From positions 1 to 64,000 of the forward strand of contig NZ_JAYROR010000089.1 of assembly GCF_041911615.1 (NCBI RefSeq): 64,000 bases of DNA, in the 5' to 3' direction. Within the stretch, counting starts at the first letter, position 1. Every line of letters begins with the position of its first letter. Source of the DNA: Zoogloea sp041911615 (GTDB lineage: Bacteria > Pseudomonadota > Gammaproteobacteria > Burkholderiales > Rhodocyclaceae). A model generated the notes under the pieces. The model was not told where the DNA came from, made no database searches, and saw only the letters and a list, made by a program, of their open reading frames with translations. The position numbers and the translations under genes were made by a program. Below are positions 40,729-48,907 of this stretch, one piece after another.

Positions 40729-41520
40729 ATGGCCGGCCAGCCGCTCGCCGGGCGCAGCGTCGTCGTCACCCGTCCAGCCGGGCAGGCCGATGCGCTGTGC
40801 GCGGCGCTGGCCGCGCTGGGCGCCGAGCCGTTGCGCTTTCCGCTGCTCACCATCGCGCCCGTGGCCGATCCGGCGCCGCTGGTGGCGATGGCGCGTCGCC
40901 TCGCCGATTTCTCCCTCGCCTTCTTCGTCAGTCCCAACGCCGTCCAGTTCGCCCTCGACGCCATGCTGCCGGTGGCGCCGTGGCCCGCTTCGACGCGTGT
41001 CGCCACCGTCGGCAAGGGCAGTGAGGCGGCGTTGGCGGCACGCGGTTTCGCCGACGTGATCGCGCCCCAGTACGGCTTCGACAGCGAAGCGGTGCTCGCC
41101 CTGCCGGCCTTCCAGCCTGCCGCCGTGGCAGGCCGGCGCGTGCTGATCCTGCGTGGCGACGGTGGTCGCGACCTGCTCGGTGACACCCTGGTCCGTCGCG
41201 GCGCCACCGTCGAATACCTCACCTGCTACCACCGTGGCGGCCCGGTGGACGACCCGGCGCCCCTCGTCGCCCGTGCCCGCCGCGGCCGCCTCGACGCCCT
41301 GACCCTCACCAGCAGCGAGGGCGTCGGTCATCTGCTCGCCCTGCCAGGTGTCGAGGCGCTGCGCTCGGTGCCGGTGTTCGCGCCCCATCCGCGCATCGCC
41401 GCCGCCGCCCGCGACGCCGGATTCGCCACCGTCATCGCCACCGACGCCGCCGACCGGGGCCTGCTCGACGGCCTCGTCGCCCATTTTTCCGCGCCCAACC
41501 TCAAGGCCCATCCGGGTTAA
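40729..41520 (+). CDS. hemD: Uroporphyrinogen-III synthase
   Basis: 263 residues. HemD closes hydroxymethylbilane to uroporphyrinogen III with inversion of ring D. The family is weakly conserved; here the two-domain pattern is seen in VVVTRPAGQADAL at the start, FFVSPNAVQFALD, VATVGKGSEAALAARGF and the later LTLTSSEGVGHLL, HPRIAAAARDAGF. The position directly after hemC supports the call strongly. hemX begins 9 bases later. Confidence 0.95.
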   Translation: MAGQPLAGRSVVVTRPAGQADALCAALAALGAEPLRFPLLTIAPVADPAPLVAMARRLADFSLAFFVSPNAVQFALDAMLPVAPWPASTRVATVGKGSEAALAARGFADVIAPQYGFDSEAVLALPAFQPAAVAGRRVLILRGDGGRDLLGDTLVRRGATVEYLTCYHRGGPVDDPAPLVARARRGRLDALTLTSSEGVGHLLALPGVEALRSVPVFAPHPRIAAAARDAGFATVIATDAADRGLLDGLVAHFSAPNLKAHPG

Positions 41521-41529
41521 ACTCCACCC

Positions 41530-42618
41530 ATGAGCAGCGAAAACCCCAGCCTCCCGCCCCCCGATTCCGCCCGGCCGGCGCCTGCGCCGTCGGCGTGGCG
41601 TCGTCCTTCCGCCTTCATCGCCGCCGCCGCGCTGGCCCTGCTCGGCTGGCAGTGGCTCGAAACCCGTGGCCGTGTCGCCGACATGCAGGAAGACCTGGCG
41701 CGCCGCCTCGCCGACAGCGACACCGTCGCCAAGGAAAGCCGCGCGCTGGCCAAGCAGGCCCAGGAAAACCTCCAGGACCTGCAAGGCAAGGTCGGCGCCC
41801 TCGAGGCCCGCTTCTCCGAATCCCAGGGGCAGCAGGTGGCCCTGGAGGCGATGTACCAGGAATTCTCCCGGTCCCGCGACGATCGCCTGCTCGCCGAGGT
41901 CGAACAGGCGATCGTCATCGCCGCCCAGCAGCTTCAACTGGCTGGCAACGTGCAGGCCGCGCTGTTCGCCCTGCAGACCGCCGAGGCGCGCCTCGGCAGC
42001 GTCGACCGGCCCCACTGGCTGCCGCTGCGCAAGGCCATCTCGGGCGACCTGGACGCCCTCAAGGCGTTGCCCCAGGTCGATGCGGCCAGCGTCGCGCTCA
42101 AGCTCGAGAGCCTGATCGGCCGCCTCGACACCTTGCCCCTGGCCTTCGAGGCCAAGCCGCGCGCCGAGGCCACCAAGGCCGACGAGCCGCCGCCGTCCTG
42201 GGCCCGGCGCCTGTGGCTGGATTTCTGGACCGAGTTCAGCCAGCTGGTGCGCGTCGAGCGCATGGATCGCCCCGATCCGGCGCTGCTCGCGCCGAGCAAT
42301 GCGGTGTTCCTGCGCGAGAACCTCAAGCTGCGCCTCATGAACGCCCGTCTGGCCCTGCTCTCCCGTGACGGCAACACCTTCCGCGAAGACGTGCGCATCT
42401 CGGCCGACTGGCTGGCACGTTACTTCGACGTCAAGAACGCCGGTGTCGGCGCCGCCCGCGACGATCTCGCCGAGCTCCAGAAAACGCCGGTCGGCGTCGA
42501 TCTGCCCAATCTCCAGGCCAGCCTCACCGCCCTGCACAGCCTGCAGTCGGTGCCCGAGCGGCGCATCGACGCGCCCGCGCCCGACAAGCCCGTCGCCGCC
42601 CCGGCGAAGAAGAACTGA
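41530..42618 (+). CDS. hemX: HemX-like membrane protein
   Basis: 362 residues: a Pro-rich cytoplasmic start, one membrane helix (AFIAAAALALLGWQWL), a coiled-coil stretch rich in Gln/Glu/Ala, and a periplasmic domain. In Enterobacteria the protein was named a uroporphyrinogen methyltransferase, but these single-helix proteins lack a methyltransferase motif. None is seen here, so enzymatic activity is doubtful. A scaffold role in the tetrapyrrole operon is a guess. It lies between hemD and hemY. Confidence 0.9.
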   Translation: MSSENPSLPPPDSARPAPAPSAWRRPSAFIAAAALALLGWQWLETRGRVADMQEDLARRLADSDTVAKESRALAKQAQENLQDLQGKVGALEARFSESQGQQVALEAMYQEFSRSRDDRLLAEVEQAIVIAAQQLQLAGNVQAALFALQTAEARLGSVDRPHWLPLRKAISGDLDALKALPQVDAASVALKLESLIGRLDTLPLAFEAKPRAEATKADEPPPSWARRLWLDFWTEFSQLVRVERMDRPDPALLAPSNAVFLRENLKLRLMNARLALLSRDGNTFREDVRISADWLARYFDVKNAGVGAARDDLAELQKTPVGVDLPNLQASLTALHSLQSVPERRIDAPAPDKPVAAPAKKN

Positions 42619-42626
42619 GGCCGGCC

Positions 42627-43802
42627 ATGCGCGGATTGCTGTGGTTGCTCGGCCTTTTCGCCCTCGCCGCCGCCCTGGCGGTGGCCGGCCGTTACAACGA
42701 GGGCTACGCCCTGCTGGTGTGGCCGCCGTATCGGGTCCAGATTTCCCTCAACCTGCTGATCGTGCTGCTGGTGGGCGGCTTCGCGGCGCTGTACGCGCTG
42801 TCGCGGCTGGTCTCGCGAACCCTCGCGCTACCCCGCGCGGTGCAGCAGTTCCGGGCCCGCAAGGGGCGCGAGCGGGCGGCTCAGGCGATCTACGACGCCG
42901 TCCGCCTGCGCATCGAGGGGCGCTTCGGGCAGGCGCTCAAGCAGGCCACCGCCGCCTATGAGGCCGGCGAGTCGCCCGGGCTCGCGGCCCTGCTGGCGGC
43001 CCGCGCGGCCCATTCGCTGCGCGACGAGACGCGCTACCGATACTGGCTCGGCAAGGTGGCCGAGCACGACGCCGAGATGCGCCTGGCGCGGCTGATGACC
43101 GAAGCCAAGCTCGCCGTCGAGGAGCGCCGCTTCGACGAGGCCGCGGAGCGCATCGACGAACTCAATGCGGGTGGCCAGCGCCACATCGCCGCGCTGCGTC
43201 TTGCCCTGCGCACGGCCCAGGCCCGCGGCAACTGGGCCGAGGCGGTGCGCGTGGTGCGCCAGCTGGTCAAGGTCAAGGCGCTCACCGTCGAGCAGGCCGA
43301 GCCGGTCAAGCGCCGCGCCCACCAGGAAGGCCTGCGCCAGCGCGCCGGCGACGCCCAGGCGCTCGCCGCCTACTGGCAGGAGGTGCCCCGCGACGAGCAG
43401 CGCGATGCCCGCCTCGTCGCAGCCCTGGCCCGCGCGCTGATCGCTGCGGACGACGGCGACGCCGCCCAGAAGATCATCGAAACGCAGCTCGCCTTCGGTT
43501 GGGATTCCGTGCTTGCGGGCATTTACGGGCGTTGCGAGGGCGGTGACGTGCGCAGTCGTCTGGCCCACGCCGAGGACTGGCTCAAGCAGGAACCTCGCGA
43601 TCCCCAGTTGCTGCTGACCCTCGGCCGCCTGTGCGTGCAGTCGCAGCTATGGGGCAAGGCCGAGAGTTACCTCGAGGCTGCGCTGGCCGTCGAGCCGGGC
43701 TGGGAGGCCCACGTCGAGCTGGCCCACCTGGCCGAACGCGTCGGGCGCACCGACGATGCCAACCGTCATTACCGGGCGGCGGCCGAACTCTCCCGGCGCT
43801 GA
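42627..43802 (+). CDS. hemY: HemY-like TPR membrane protein
   Basis: 391 residues. Two membrane helices (LLWLLGLFALAAALAVAG and LNLLIVLLVGGFAALYALSRL) precede a cytoplasmic or periplasmic helical region with TPR repeats, for example DPQLLLTLGRLCVQSQLWGK and AALAVEPGWEAHVELAHLAE. It is the proteobacterial HemY of the hemCDXY operon, not the Bacillus protoporphyrinogen oxidase with the same symbol. It is thought to aid late tetrapyrrole synthesis; its mechanism is not settled. Confidence 0.93.
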   Translation: MRGLLWLLGLFALAAALAVAGRYNEGYALLVWPPYRVQISLNLLIVLLVGGFAALYALSRLVSRTLALPRAVQQFRARKGRERAAQAIYDAVRLRIEGRFGQALKQATAAYEAGESPGLAALLAARAAHSLRDETRYRYWLGKVAEHDAEMRLARLMTEAKLAVEERRFDEAAERIDELNAGGQRHIAALRLALRTAQARGNWAEAVRVVRQLVKVKALTVEQAEPVKRRAHQEGLRQRAGDAQALAAYWQEVPRDEQRDARLVAALARALIAADDGDAAQKIIETQLAFGWDSVLAGIYGRCEGGDVRSRLAHAEDWLKQEPRDPQLLLTLGRLCVQSQLWGKAESYLEAALAVEPGWEAHVELAHLAERVGRTDDANRHYRAAAELSRR

Positions 43803-43908
43803 TGTCGCCGCGTCGGCAGATTGCAGGGACGGCGGAAGCGGCCCGTCTTCCCTGTTTCAAATTAGCGGAATAACATAGTCCGCTCGGGGTTCGCTCAGCG
43901 CTGGGTTG

Positions 43909-43945
43909 ATAGCTTCAGACAATCCATATCATTTCATCAATCAAT
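43909..43945 (+). promoter_or_regulatory. OxyR-like binding site at ahpC
   Basis: Four tetrads at exact 11-base steps read ATAG (43909), CAAT (43920), ATTT (43931) and CAAT (43942). The OxyR pattern ATAG-N7-CTAT-N7-ATAG-N7-CTAT is matched at 12 of 16 bases. The site abuts the -35 element, the position from which OxyR activates. Confidence 0.5.
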
Positions 43946-43974
43946 TTGAACGATATGATGCGCGGCCCTATCAT
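43946..43974 (+). promoter_or_regulatory. ahpC promoter
   Basis: TTGAAC (43946-43951), a 17-base spacer and TATCAT (43969-43974) form a good sigma-70 promoter. The start should be near 43981, giving a 30-base leader with AAGGAAA before the ahpC ATG. Confidence 0.7.
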
Positions 43975-44010
43975 GTGGCTTTCCCATCCCAACCAGTGAA
44001 GGAAACATCA

Positions 44011-44574
<564 letters not shown>

Positions 44575-44585
44575 GCCGCGCCCAG

Positions 44586-44638
44586 GCAGCTTCGCTGCTT
44601 TTTCAGACGCCCGGGCGCCCTCTGGCCCCGGGCGTTTT
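44586..44638 (+). terminator. Tandem terminators between ahpC and ahpF
   Basis: The first hairpin is GCAGC-TTC-GCTGC followed by five T (44586-44603). The second has a 9-bp stem, ACGCCCGGG/CCCGGGCGT (44607-44635), followed by T4. Two terminators inside a two-gene operon suggest that ahpC is made in excess over ahpF, which would depend on read-through or its own promoter. Confidence 0.7.
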
Positions 44639-44672
44639 CACATTCACGAACCGGTAGTTGGAAGGATCCGTC

Positions 44673-46217
44673 ATGCTCGATGCCACCCTCAAGACCCAGT
44701 TGCAAGCCTACCTGACCCGGGTGACCCGTCCGGTCGAGATGGTTGCGTCCCTCGACGACAGCGCCAGCGCCCGCGAGATGCGCGAACTGCTGCAGGAGAT
44801 CGCGAGCCTGTCGCCGCTGGTCAGCTTCGTCGAGCGCGAGGACGGCGCCGAGCGAAAGCCGTCGTTCCGGATCGCCCAGCCGGGGGCCGACACCGCGATC
44901 CGCTTTGCGGCGATCCCGCTCGGGCACGAATTCACCTCGCTGGTGCTGGCCTTGCTGCAGGTCGGCGGCCACCCGCCGAAGGTGAGCGACGAAGTGCTCG
45001 AACAGATTCGCAACCTCGATGGCGAGTTCAATTTCGTCACCTACATCTCGCTGTCGTGCCAGAACTGCCCCGAGGTAGTGCAGTCGCTCAACCTGATGGC
45101 GTTGATCAATCCGAAGATCCGCCACGAGACGGTGGATGGCGCGCTGTTCCAGGACGAGGTCACGCGGCTGCAGATCATGGCGGTACCGACGGTGTTCCTG
45201 AACGGCCAGGCGTTCGGCCAGGGGCGGATGGAGCTGGAACAGATCCTCGCCAAGGTGGATTCCGGCTCCGACGCCCGCGCGGCTGCGAAGCTGGCGGCAA
45301 AGGACGCGTTCGACGTGCTGGTGGTGGGCGGTGGGCCGGCGGGTGCCGCGGCGGCGATCTACGCGGCGCGCAAGGGGATTCGCACCGGCGTGGTCACGGA
45401 GCGCTTCGGCGGTCAGGTGCTCGACACCCTGGCGATCGAGAACTTCATCTCGGTGAAGGAAACCGAGGGACCGCGTCTTGCCGCCGCGCTGGAAGAACAC
45501 GTCCGCCAATACGACGTGGACATCATGAACTTGCAGCGCGCCGAGGCCCTGGTGCCCGGCGAGCTGATCGAGGTGAAGCTGGCGAGCGGCGCCAGCCTGC
45601 GCTCGAAGACGGTGATCCTGTCCACCGGCGCGCGCTGGCGTGACATGAACGTGCCGGGCGAAACCGAGTACCGCACCAAGGGCGTGACCTACTGCCCGCA
45701 CTGCGACGGCCCGCTCTTCAAGGGCAAGCCGGTGGCGGTGATCGGCGGCGGCAATTCGGGCGTCGAGGCGGCGATCGACCTGGCCGGCGTGGTCGATCAC
45801 GTGACGCTGCTGGAGTTCGACAGCAAGCTGCGTGCGGATGCGGTGTTGGTGGCCAAGCTCGAGAGCCTGCCCAACGTGAAGATCATCGTGAATGCCCAGA
45901 CCACCGAGGTGAAGGGTGACGGCCAGAAGGTGACCGGCCTCATCTACAAGGATCGGGTCTCCGGCGAGATGCACGCGCTCGCGCTCGCCGGCATCTTCGT
46001 GCAGATCGGCCTCCTGCCCAACACCGGCTGGCTGAAGGGTACGGTGGAGCTGTCGCCCCGTGGCGAGATCGTCGTCGATGCCCACGGTCGCACGTCGGTG
46101 CCCGGTGTGTTTGCGGCCGGCGATGTGACCACGGTGCCGTTCAAGCAGATCATCATCGCGATGGGCGAGGGGGCGAAGGCGTCGCTGTCGGCCTTCGATC
46201 ATCTGATCCGCAACTGA
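44673..46217 (+). CDS. ahpF: Alkyl hydroperoxide reductase subunit F
   Basis: 514 residues from the ATG at 44673, with GAAGGAT upstream. AhpF passes electrons from NADH through FAD to AhpC. The N-terminal double thioredoxin-like domain carries C129/C132 (LSCQNCPEV). The thioredoxin-reductase-like part has VLVVGGGPAGAAAAIYAARKG for FAD, the redox pair C341/C344 (YCPHCDGP) and GGGNSGVEAAIDLAG for NADH. The late FAD motif GVFAAGDVTTVPFKQ is complete. It converges on hemF. Confidence 0.98.
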   Translation: MLDATLKTQLQAYLTRVTRPVEMVASLDDSASAREMRELLQEIASLSPLVSFVEREDGAERKPSFRIAQPGADTAIRFAAIPLGHEFTSLVLALLQVGGHPPKVSDEVLEQIRNLDGEFNFVTYISLSCQNCPEVVQSLNLMALINPKIRHETVDGALFQDEVTRLQIMAVPTVFLNGQAFGQGRMELEQILAKVDSGSDARAAAKLAAKDAFDVLVVGGGPAGAAAAIYAARKGIRTGVVTERFGGQVLDTLAIENFISVKETEGPRLAAALEEHVRQYDVDIMNLQRAEALVPGELIEVKLASGASLRSKTVILSTGARWRDMNVPGETEYRTKGVTYCPHCDGPLFKGKPVAVIGGGNSGVEAAIDLAGVVDHVTLLEFDSKLRADAVLVAKLESLPNVKIIVNAQTTEVKGDGQKVTGLIYKDRVSGEMHALALAGIFVQIGLLPNTGWLKGTVELSPRGEIVVDAHGRTSVPGVFAAGDVTTVPFKQIIIAMGEGAKASLSAFDHLIRN

Positions 46218-46233
46218 TCCGGGTTTCCGTGCC

Positions 46234-46264
46234 CAAAAAAAACCGCCGGGTTTGCGCCCGGCGG
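46234..46264 (-). terminator. Intrinsic terminator of hemF (and possibly ahpF)
   Basis: CCGCCGGG and CCCGGCGG form an 8-bp stem with a six-base loop. On the minus strand eight T follow immediately, making this the hemF terminator. On the plus strand the tail is poor, so ahpF ends less sharply. Confidence 0.88.
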
Positions 46265-46277
46265 TCGTGCTTTTAGG

Positions 46278-47186
46278 TCAGGCCCAGTCCTTGTGGATCA
46301 GGAAGTCGGTGTAGAGCCGCGCTTCCGGGCTGCCGGCTTCCGGCTGCCAGTCGTAGCGCCATTTGACGATGGGCGGCATCGACATGAGGATGGATTCGGT
46401 GCGCCCGCCCGATTGCAGGCCGAACAGCGTGCCGCGGTCGAAGACCAGGTTGAACTCGACGTAGCGGCCGCGGCGATAGGCCTGGAAATCGCGTTCGCGA
46501 TCAAAGTAGGGCGTGTCCCGGCGACGCTCGACGATGGGCAGGTAGGCGGGCAAAAATGCGTCGCCGACGCTGCGGGTCAGCGCGAAGGCAGCGTCGAAAT
46601 CCACCTTGCCGTCGGCGCCGTGGTCGTCGAAGAACAGGCCGCCAACGCCGCGGGGCTCGTTGCGGTGCTTGAGGAAGAAGTAGCGGTCGCACCAGTCCTT
46701 GAGGCGCTGGTATTCGGGTTCGCCCCAGGGCAGCACGGCGGCCTTGCAGGTGGCGTGGAAGTGGCGGACGTCTTCCTCGAAGGGGTAGTAGGGGGTGAGA
46801 TCCATGCCGCCGCCGAACCACCAGACGTCGTCCTTGCCGGGCGCCGAGGCGATGAAGAAGCGCACGTTCATGTGCACGGTGGGGCAGTACGGGTTGCGTG
46901 GGTGGAGCACCAGCGAGACGCCCATCGCCTCGTAGCTGCGGCCGGCGAGCTCGGGCCGGGCGGCGGTGGCGGAGGGCGGCAGGCCTTCGCCCATCACATG
47001 GGAGAAGTTGCAGCCGCCGCGTTCGAAGAAATTGCCTTCCTCGATCAGGCGGGTGAGGCCGCCGCCGCCGGCCGGGCGGGTCCAGCTGTCGGTGACGAAG
47101 GGCTTGCCGTCGAAGGCTTCGAGGGCGGCGACGATGCGGGCCTGAAGGTCGAGAAGATAGGCTTTGACAGCGGCGCGGTCAGGCAT
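46278..47186 (-). CDS. hemF: Coproporphyrinogen-III oxidase, oxygen-dependent
   Basis: 302 residues from the ATG at 47186. HemF decarboxylates coproporphyrinogen III to protoporphyrinogen IX using O2. The segments TDSWTRPAGGGGLTRLIEEG, HMNVRFFI, WWFGGGMDLTPYYPFEEDV and the late YVEFNLVFDRGTLFGLQSGG are all characteristic, with the catalytic aspartate in GMDLTPYY. It follows purH-purD-CHMI on the same strand but is preceded by an intrinsic terminator whose T tract ends 20 bases before its start codon. Confidence 0.98.
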   Translation of the reverse strand: MPDRAAVKAYLLDLQARIVAALEAFDGKPFVTDSWTRPAGGGGLTRLIEEGNFFERGGCNFSHVMGEGLPPSATAARPELAGRSYEAMGVSLVLHPRNPYCPTVHMNVRFFIASAPGKDDVWWFGGGMDLTPYYPFEEDVRHFHATCKAAVLPWGEPEYQRLKDWCDRYFFLKHRNEPRGVGGLFFDDHGADGKVDFDAAFALTRSVGDAFLPAYLPIVERRRDTPYFDRERDFQAYRRGRYVEFNLVFDRGTLFGLQSGGRTESILMSMPPIVKWRYDWQPEAGSPEARLYTDFLIHKDWA

Positions 47187-47206
47187 GGGGTGGGCTCCGG
47201 GGATGG

Positions 47207-47227
47207 AAAAAACCGGCCAGCGGCCGG
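47207..47227 (-). terminator. Terminator between the CHMI-like gene and hemF
   Basis: On the minus strand CCGGCC-GCT-GGCCGG is followed by six T. It stands 8 bases after the CHMI-like stop and its T tract ends 20 bases before the hemF ATG, leaving almost no room for a separate hemF promoter. Confidence 0.8.
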
Positions 47228-47235
47228 CGGATGAA

Positions 47236-47601
47236 TCAGGCGCCGGGAATGAGGCGCTTCGAGTAGGTGTCGCGATCCATGTCGCGGGCTTCGGAGGTGA
47301 TCTGCACCACCTGGGGGCCGGGTGCGACGAGGGGCGCGATGGCCTCCACAAGAGCGGCGGTGAGGCGCTGCTTGGTGGCGCTGTCACGGCCGGACAGCAG
47401 CGCCAGGCCGGCGTGGATGAAGCCGTGGTCGGCGCCGCTGCCGACCCGGAAGTGCTCGACCGGGAACAGCCGCGCCTTGATGGCGTCGGCCGGGGCGAAC
47501 ACGCCGCTTGCCACCAGCGCATCGGTGGTGGCCGTCAGCACCGCGGCCGGATCGAACCGGCCGGCGATGTTGGTGCTGTACTCGATGCGCAGGTGGGGCA
47601 T
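47236..47601 (-). CDS. 5-carboxymethyl-2-hydroxymuconate isomerase family protein
   Basis: 121 residues. The N-terminal proline (MPHLRIEYSTNI) is the catalytic base in the tautomerase-like CHMI family, and HFRVGSGADHGFIHAGLALLSG is typical of HpaF-type proteins. CHMI acts in homoprotocatechuate breakdown, but no other gene of that pathway is here. It starts 3 bases after purD, so in this organism it is probably translated with purine genes and may have another substrate. Confidence 0.87.
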   Translation of the reverse strand: MPHLRIEYSTNIAGRFDPAAVLTATTDALVASGVFAPADAIKARLFPVEHFRVGSGADHGFIHAGLALLSGRDSATKQRLTAALVEAIAPLVAPGPQVVQITSEARDMDRDTYSKRLIPGA

Positions 47602-47604
47602 GGT

Positions 47605-48894
47605 TCAGCCTTTGCGACCGACGGCGCGGTAGCCGATGTCGCGGCGGCACTGCATGCCGTCGAAGTGGATCTGGTCGAGCTGCTCGTAGGCACGCTTCTG
47701 GGCGCTCTTCACGTTGTCACCCAGCGCGGTGACGCACAGCACGCGGCCACCGTTGGTGACCACCTGACCGTCCGCCTCGGTGGTGCCAGCGTGGAAGACA
47801 TGCACGTCTTCCGTTGCGGTGCCGGGTAGACCGTGGATCGCGTCGCCCTTGCGGGGGCTGTCCGGGTAGCCGGCGGCGGCCATCACCACGCCGAGGGCGA
47901 AGCGGCGGTCCCATTCGGCTTCGATCTTGTCGAGCTTGCCGGCGATGGCGGCTTCGACGAGATCGACCAGATCGGTCTTGAGCCGCATCATGATCGGCTG
48001 GGTTTCCGGGTCGCCCATGCGGCAGTTGAACTCGACGACGCGGGGCGCGCCCTTGGCGTCGATCATCAGGCCGGCGTACAGGAAGCCGGTGTAGGGCAGC
48101 CCTTCGGCGGCCATGCCGGCGAGGGTCGGCATGATGATCTCGCGCATGGCGCGGGCGTGGACTTCGGGGGTGACCACCGGGGCGGGCGAGTAGGCGCCCA
48201 TGCCGCCGGTGTTGGGGCCCTGGTCGGCATCCTTGAGGCGCTTGTGATCCTGGGAGGTGGCCAGCGGCAGAGCGTGGCGGCCGTCGGCCATCACGATGAA
48301 GCTGGCTTCCTCGCCGTCCATGAACTCCTCGATCACCACCCGCGGGCCGCGCTCGTCGTACTGCACGCCCAGGGTGTTGTGGGTGAGCATGGCGTCGATG
48401 GCGGCGTGGGCTTCGTCCGTGGTCATCGCGACCACCACACCCTTGCCGGCGGCGAGGCCATCGGCCTTGATGACGATCGGCGCCCCTTCGGCGTCCACGT
48501 AGGCGTGGGCGGCGGCGGAGTCGGAGAAGGTCTGGTACTTGGCCGTCGGAATCTTGTGGCGGATCAGGAACTGCTTGGCAAAATCCTTGGAGCTCTCGAG
48601 CTGGGCGGCGAGCTTGGTCGGCCCGAAGATCGGCAGCCCGGCGGCACGGAAGGCATCCACCACGCCGGCGGCCAGCGGTGCTTCGGGGCCGACGACGGTG
48701 AGGGCGATCTGCTCGCGGCGGGCGAGTTCGATGAGCTCGGGGATCGCGGTGACGGCGACGTTCTCGATGCCGGGCTCACGGGCGGTGCCCGGGTTGCCCG
48801 GGGCAACCAGCACCTTCTGCACGCGCGGCGAACGGGAGAGCTTCCAGGCCAGCGCGTGTTCGCGTCCGCCGGAGCCGATGACGAGGATCTTCAT
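47605..48894 (-). CDS. purD: Phosphoribosylamine-glycine ligase
   Basis: 429 residues. PurD (GARS) joins phosphoribosylamine and glycine using ATP, the second step of purine synthesis. The N-terminus MKILVIGSGGREHALAWKL and the ATP-grasp parts VVGPEAPLAAGVVD, VIKADGLAAGKGVVVA and EFNCRMGDPETQPI are conserved. It follows purH by 13 bases and precedes the CHMI-like gene by 3. Confidence 0.98.
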   Translation of the reverse strand: MKILVIGSGGREHALAWKLSRSPRVQKVLVAPGNPGTAREPGIENVAVTAIPELIELARREQIALTVVGPEAPLAAGVVDAFRAAGLPIFGPTKLAAQLESSKDFAKQFLIRHKIPTAKYQTFSDSAAAHAYVDAEGAPIVIKADGLAAGKGVVVAMTTDEAHAAIDAMLTHNTLGVQYDERGPRVVIEEFMDGEEASFIVMADGRHALPLATSQDHKRLKDADQGPNTGGMGAYSPAPVVTPEVHARAMREIIMPTLAGMAAEGLPYTGFLYAGLMIDAKGAPRVVEFNCRMGDPETQPIMMRLKTDLVDLVEAAIAGKLDKIEAEWDRRFALGVVMAAAGYPDSPRKGDAIHGLPGTATEDVHVFHAGTTEADGQVVTNGGRVLCVTALGDNVKSAQKRAYEQLDQIHFDGMQCRRDIGYRAVGRKG

Positions 48895-48907
48895 GGGGGT
48901 GCCCGGA

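Noticed and set aside
42627..43802. HemY as protoporphyrinogen oxidase
   Set aside because: There is no FAD-binding motif; it is the TPR membrane protein of proteobacterial hemCDXY operons, which shares only the symbol with the Bacillus enzyme.
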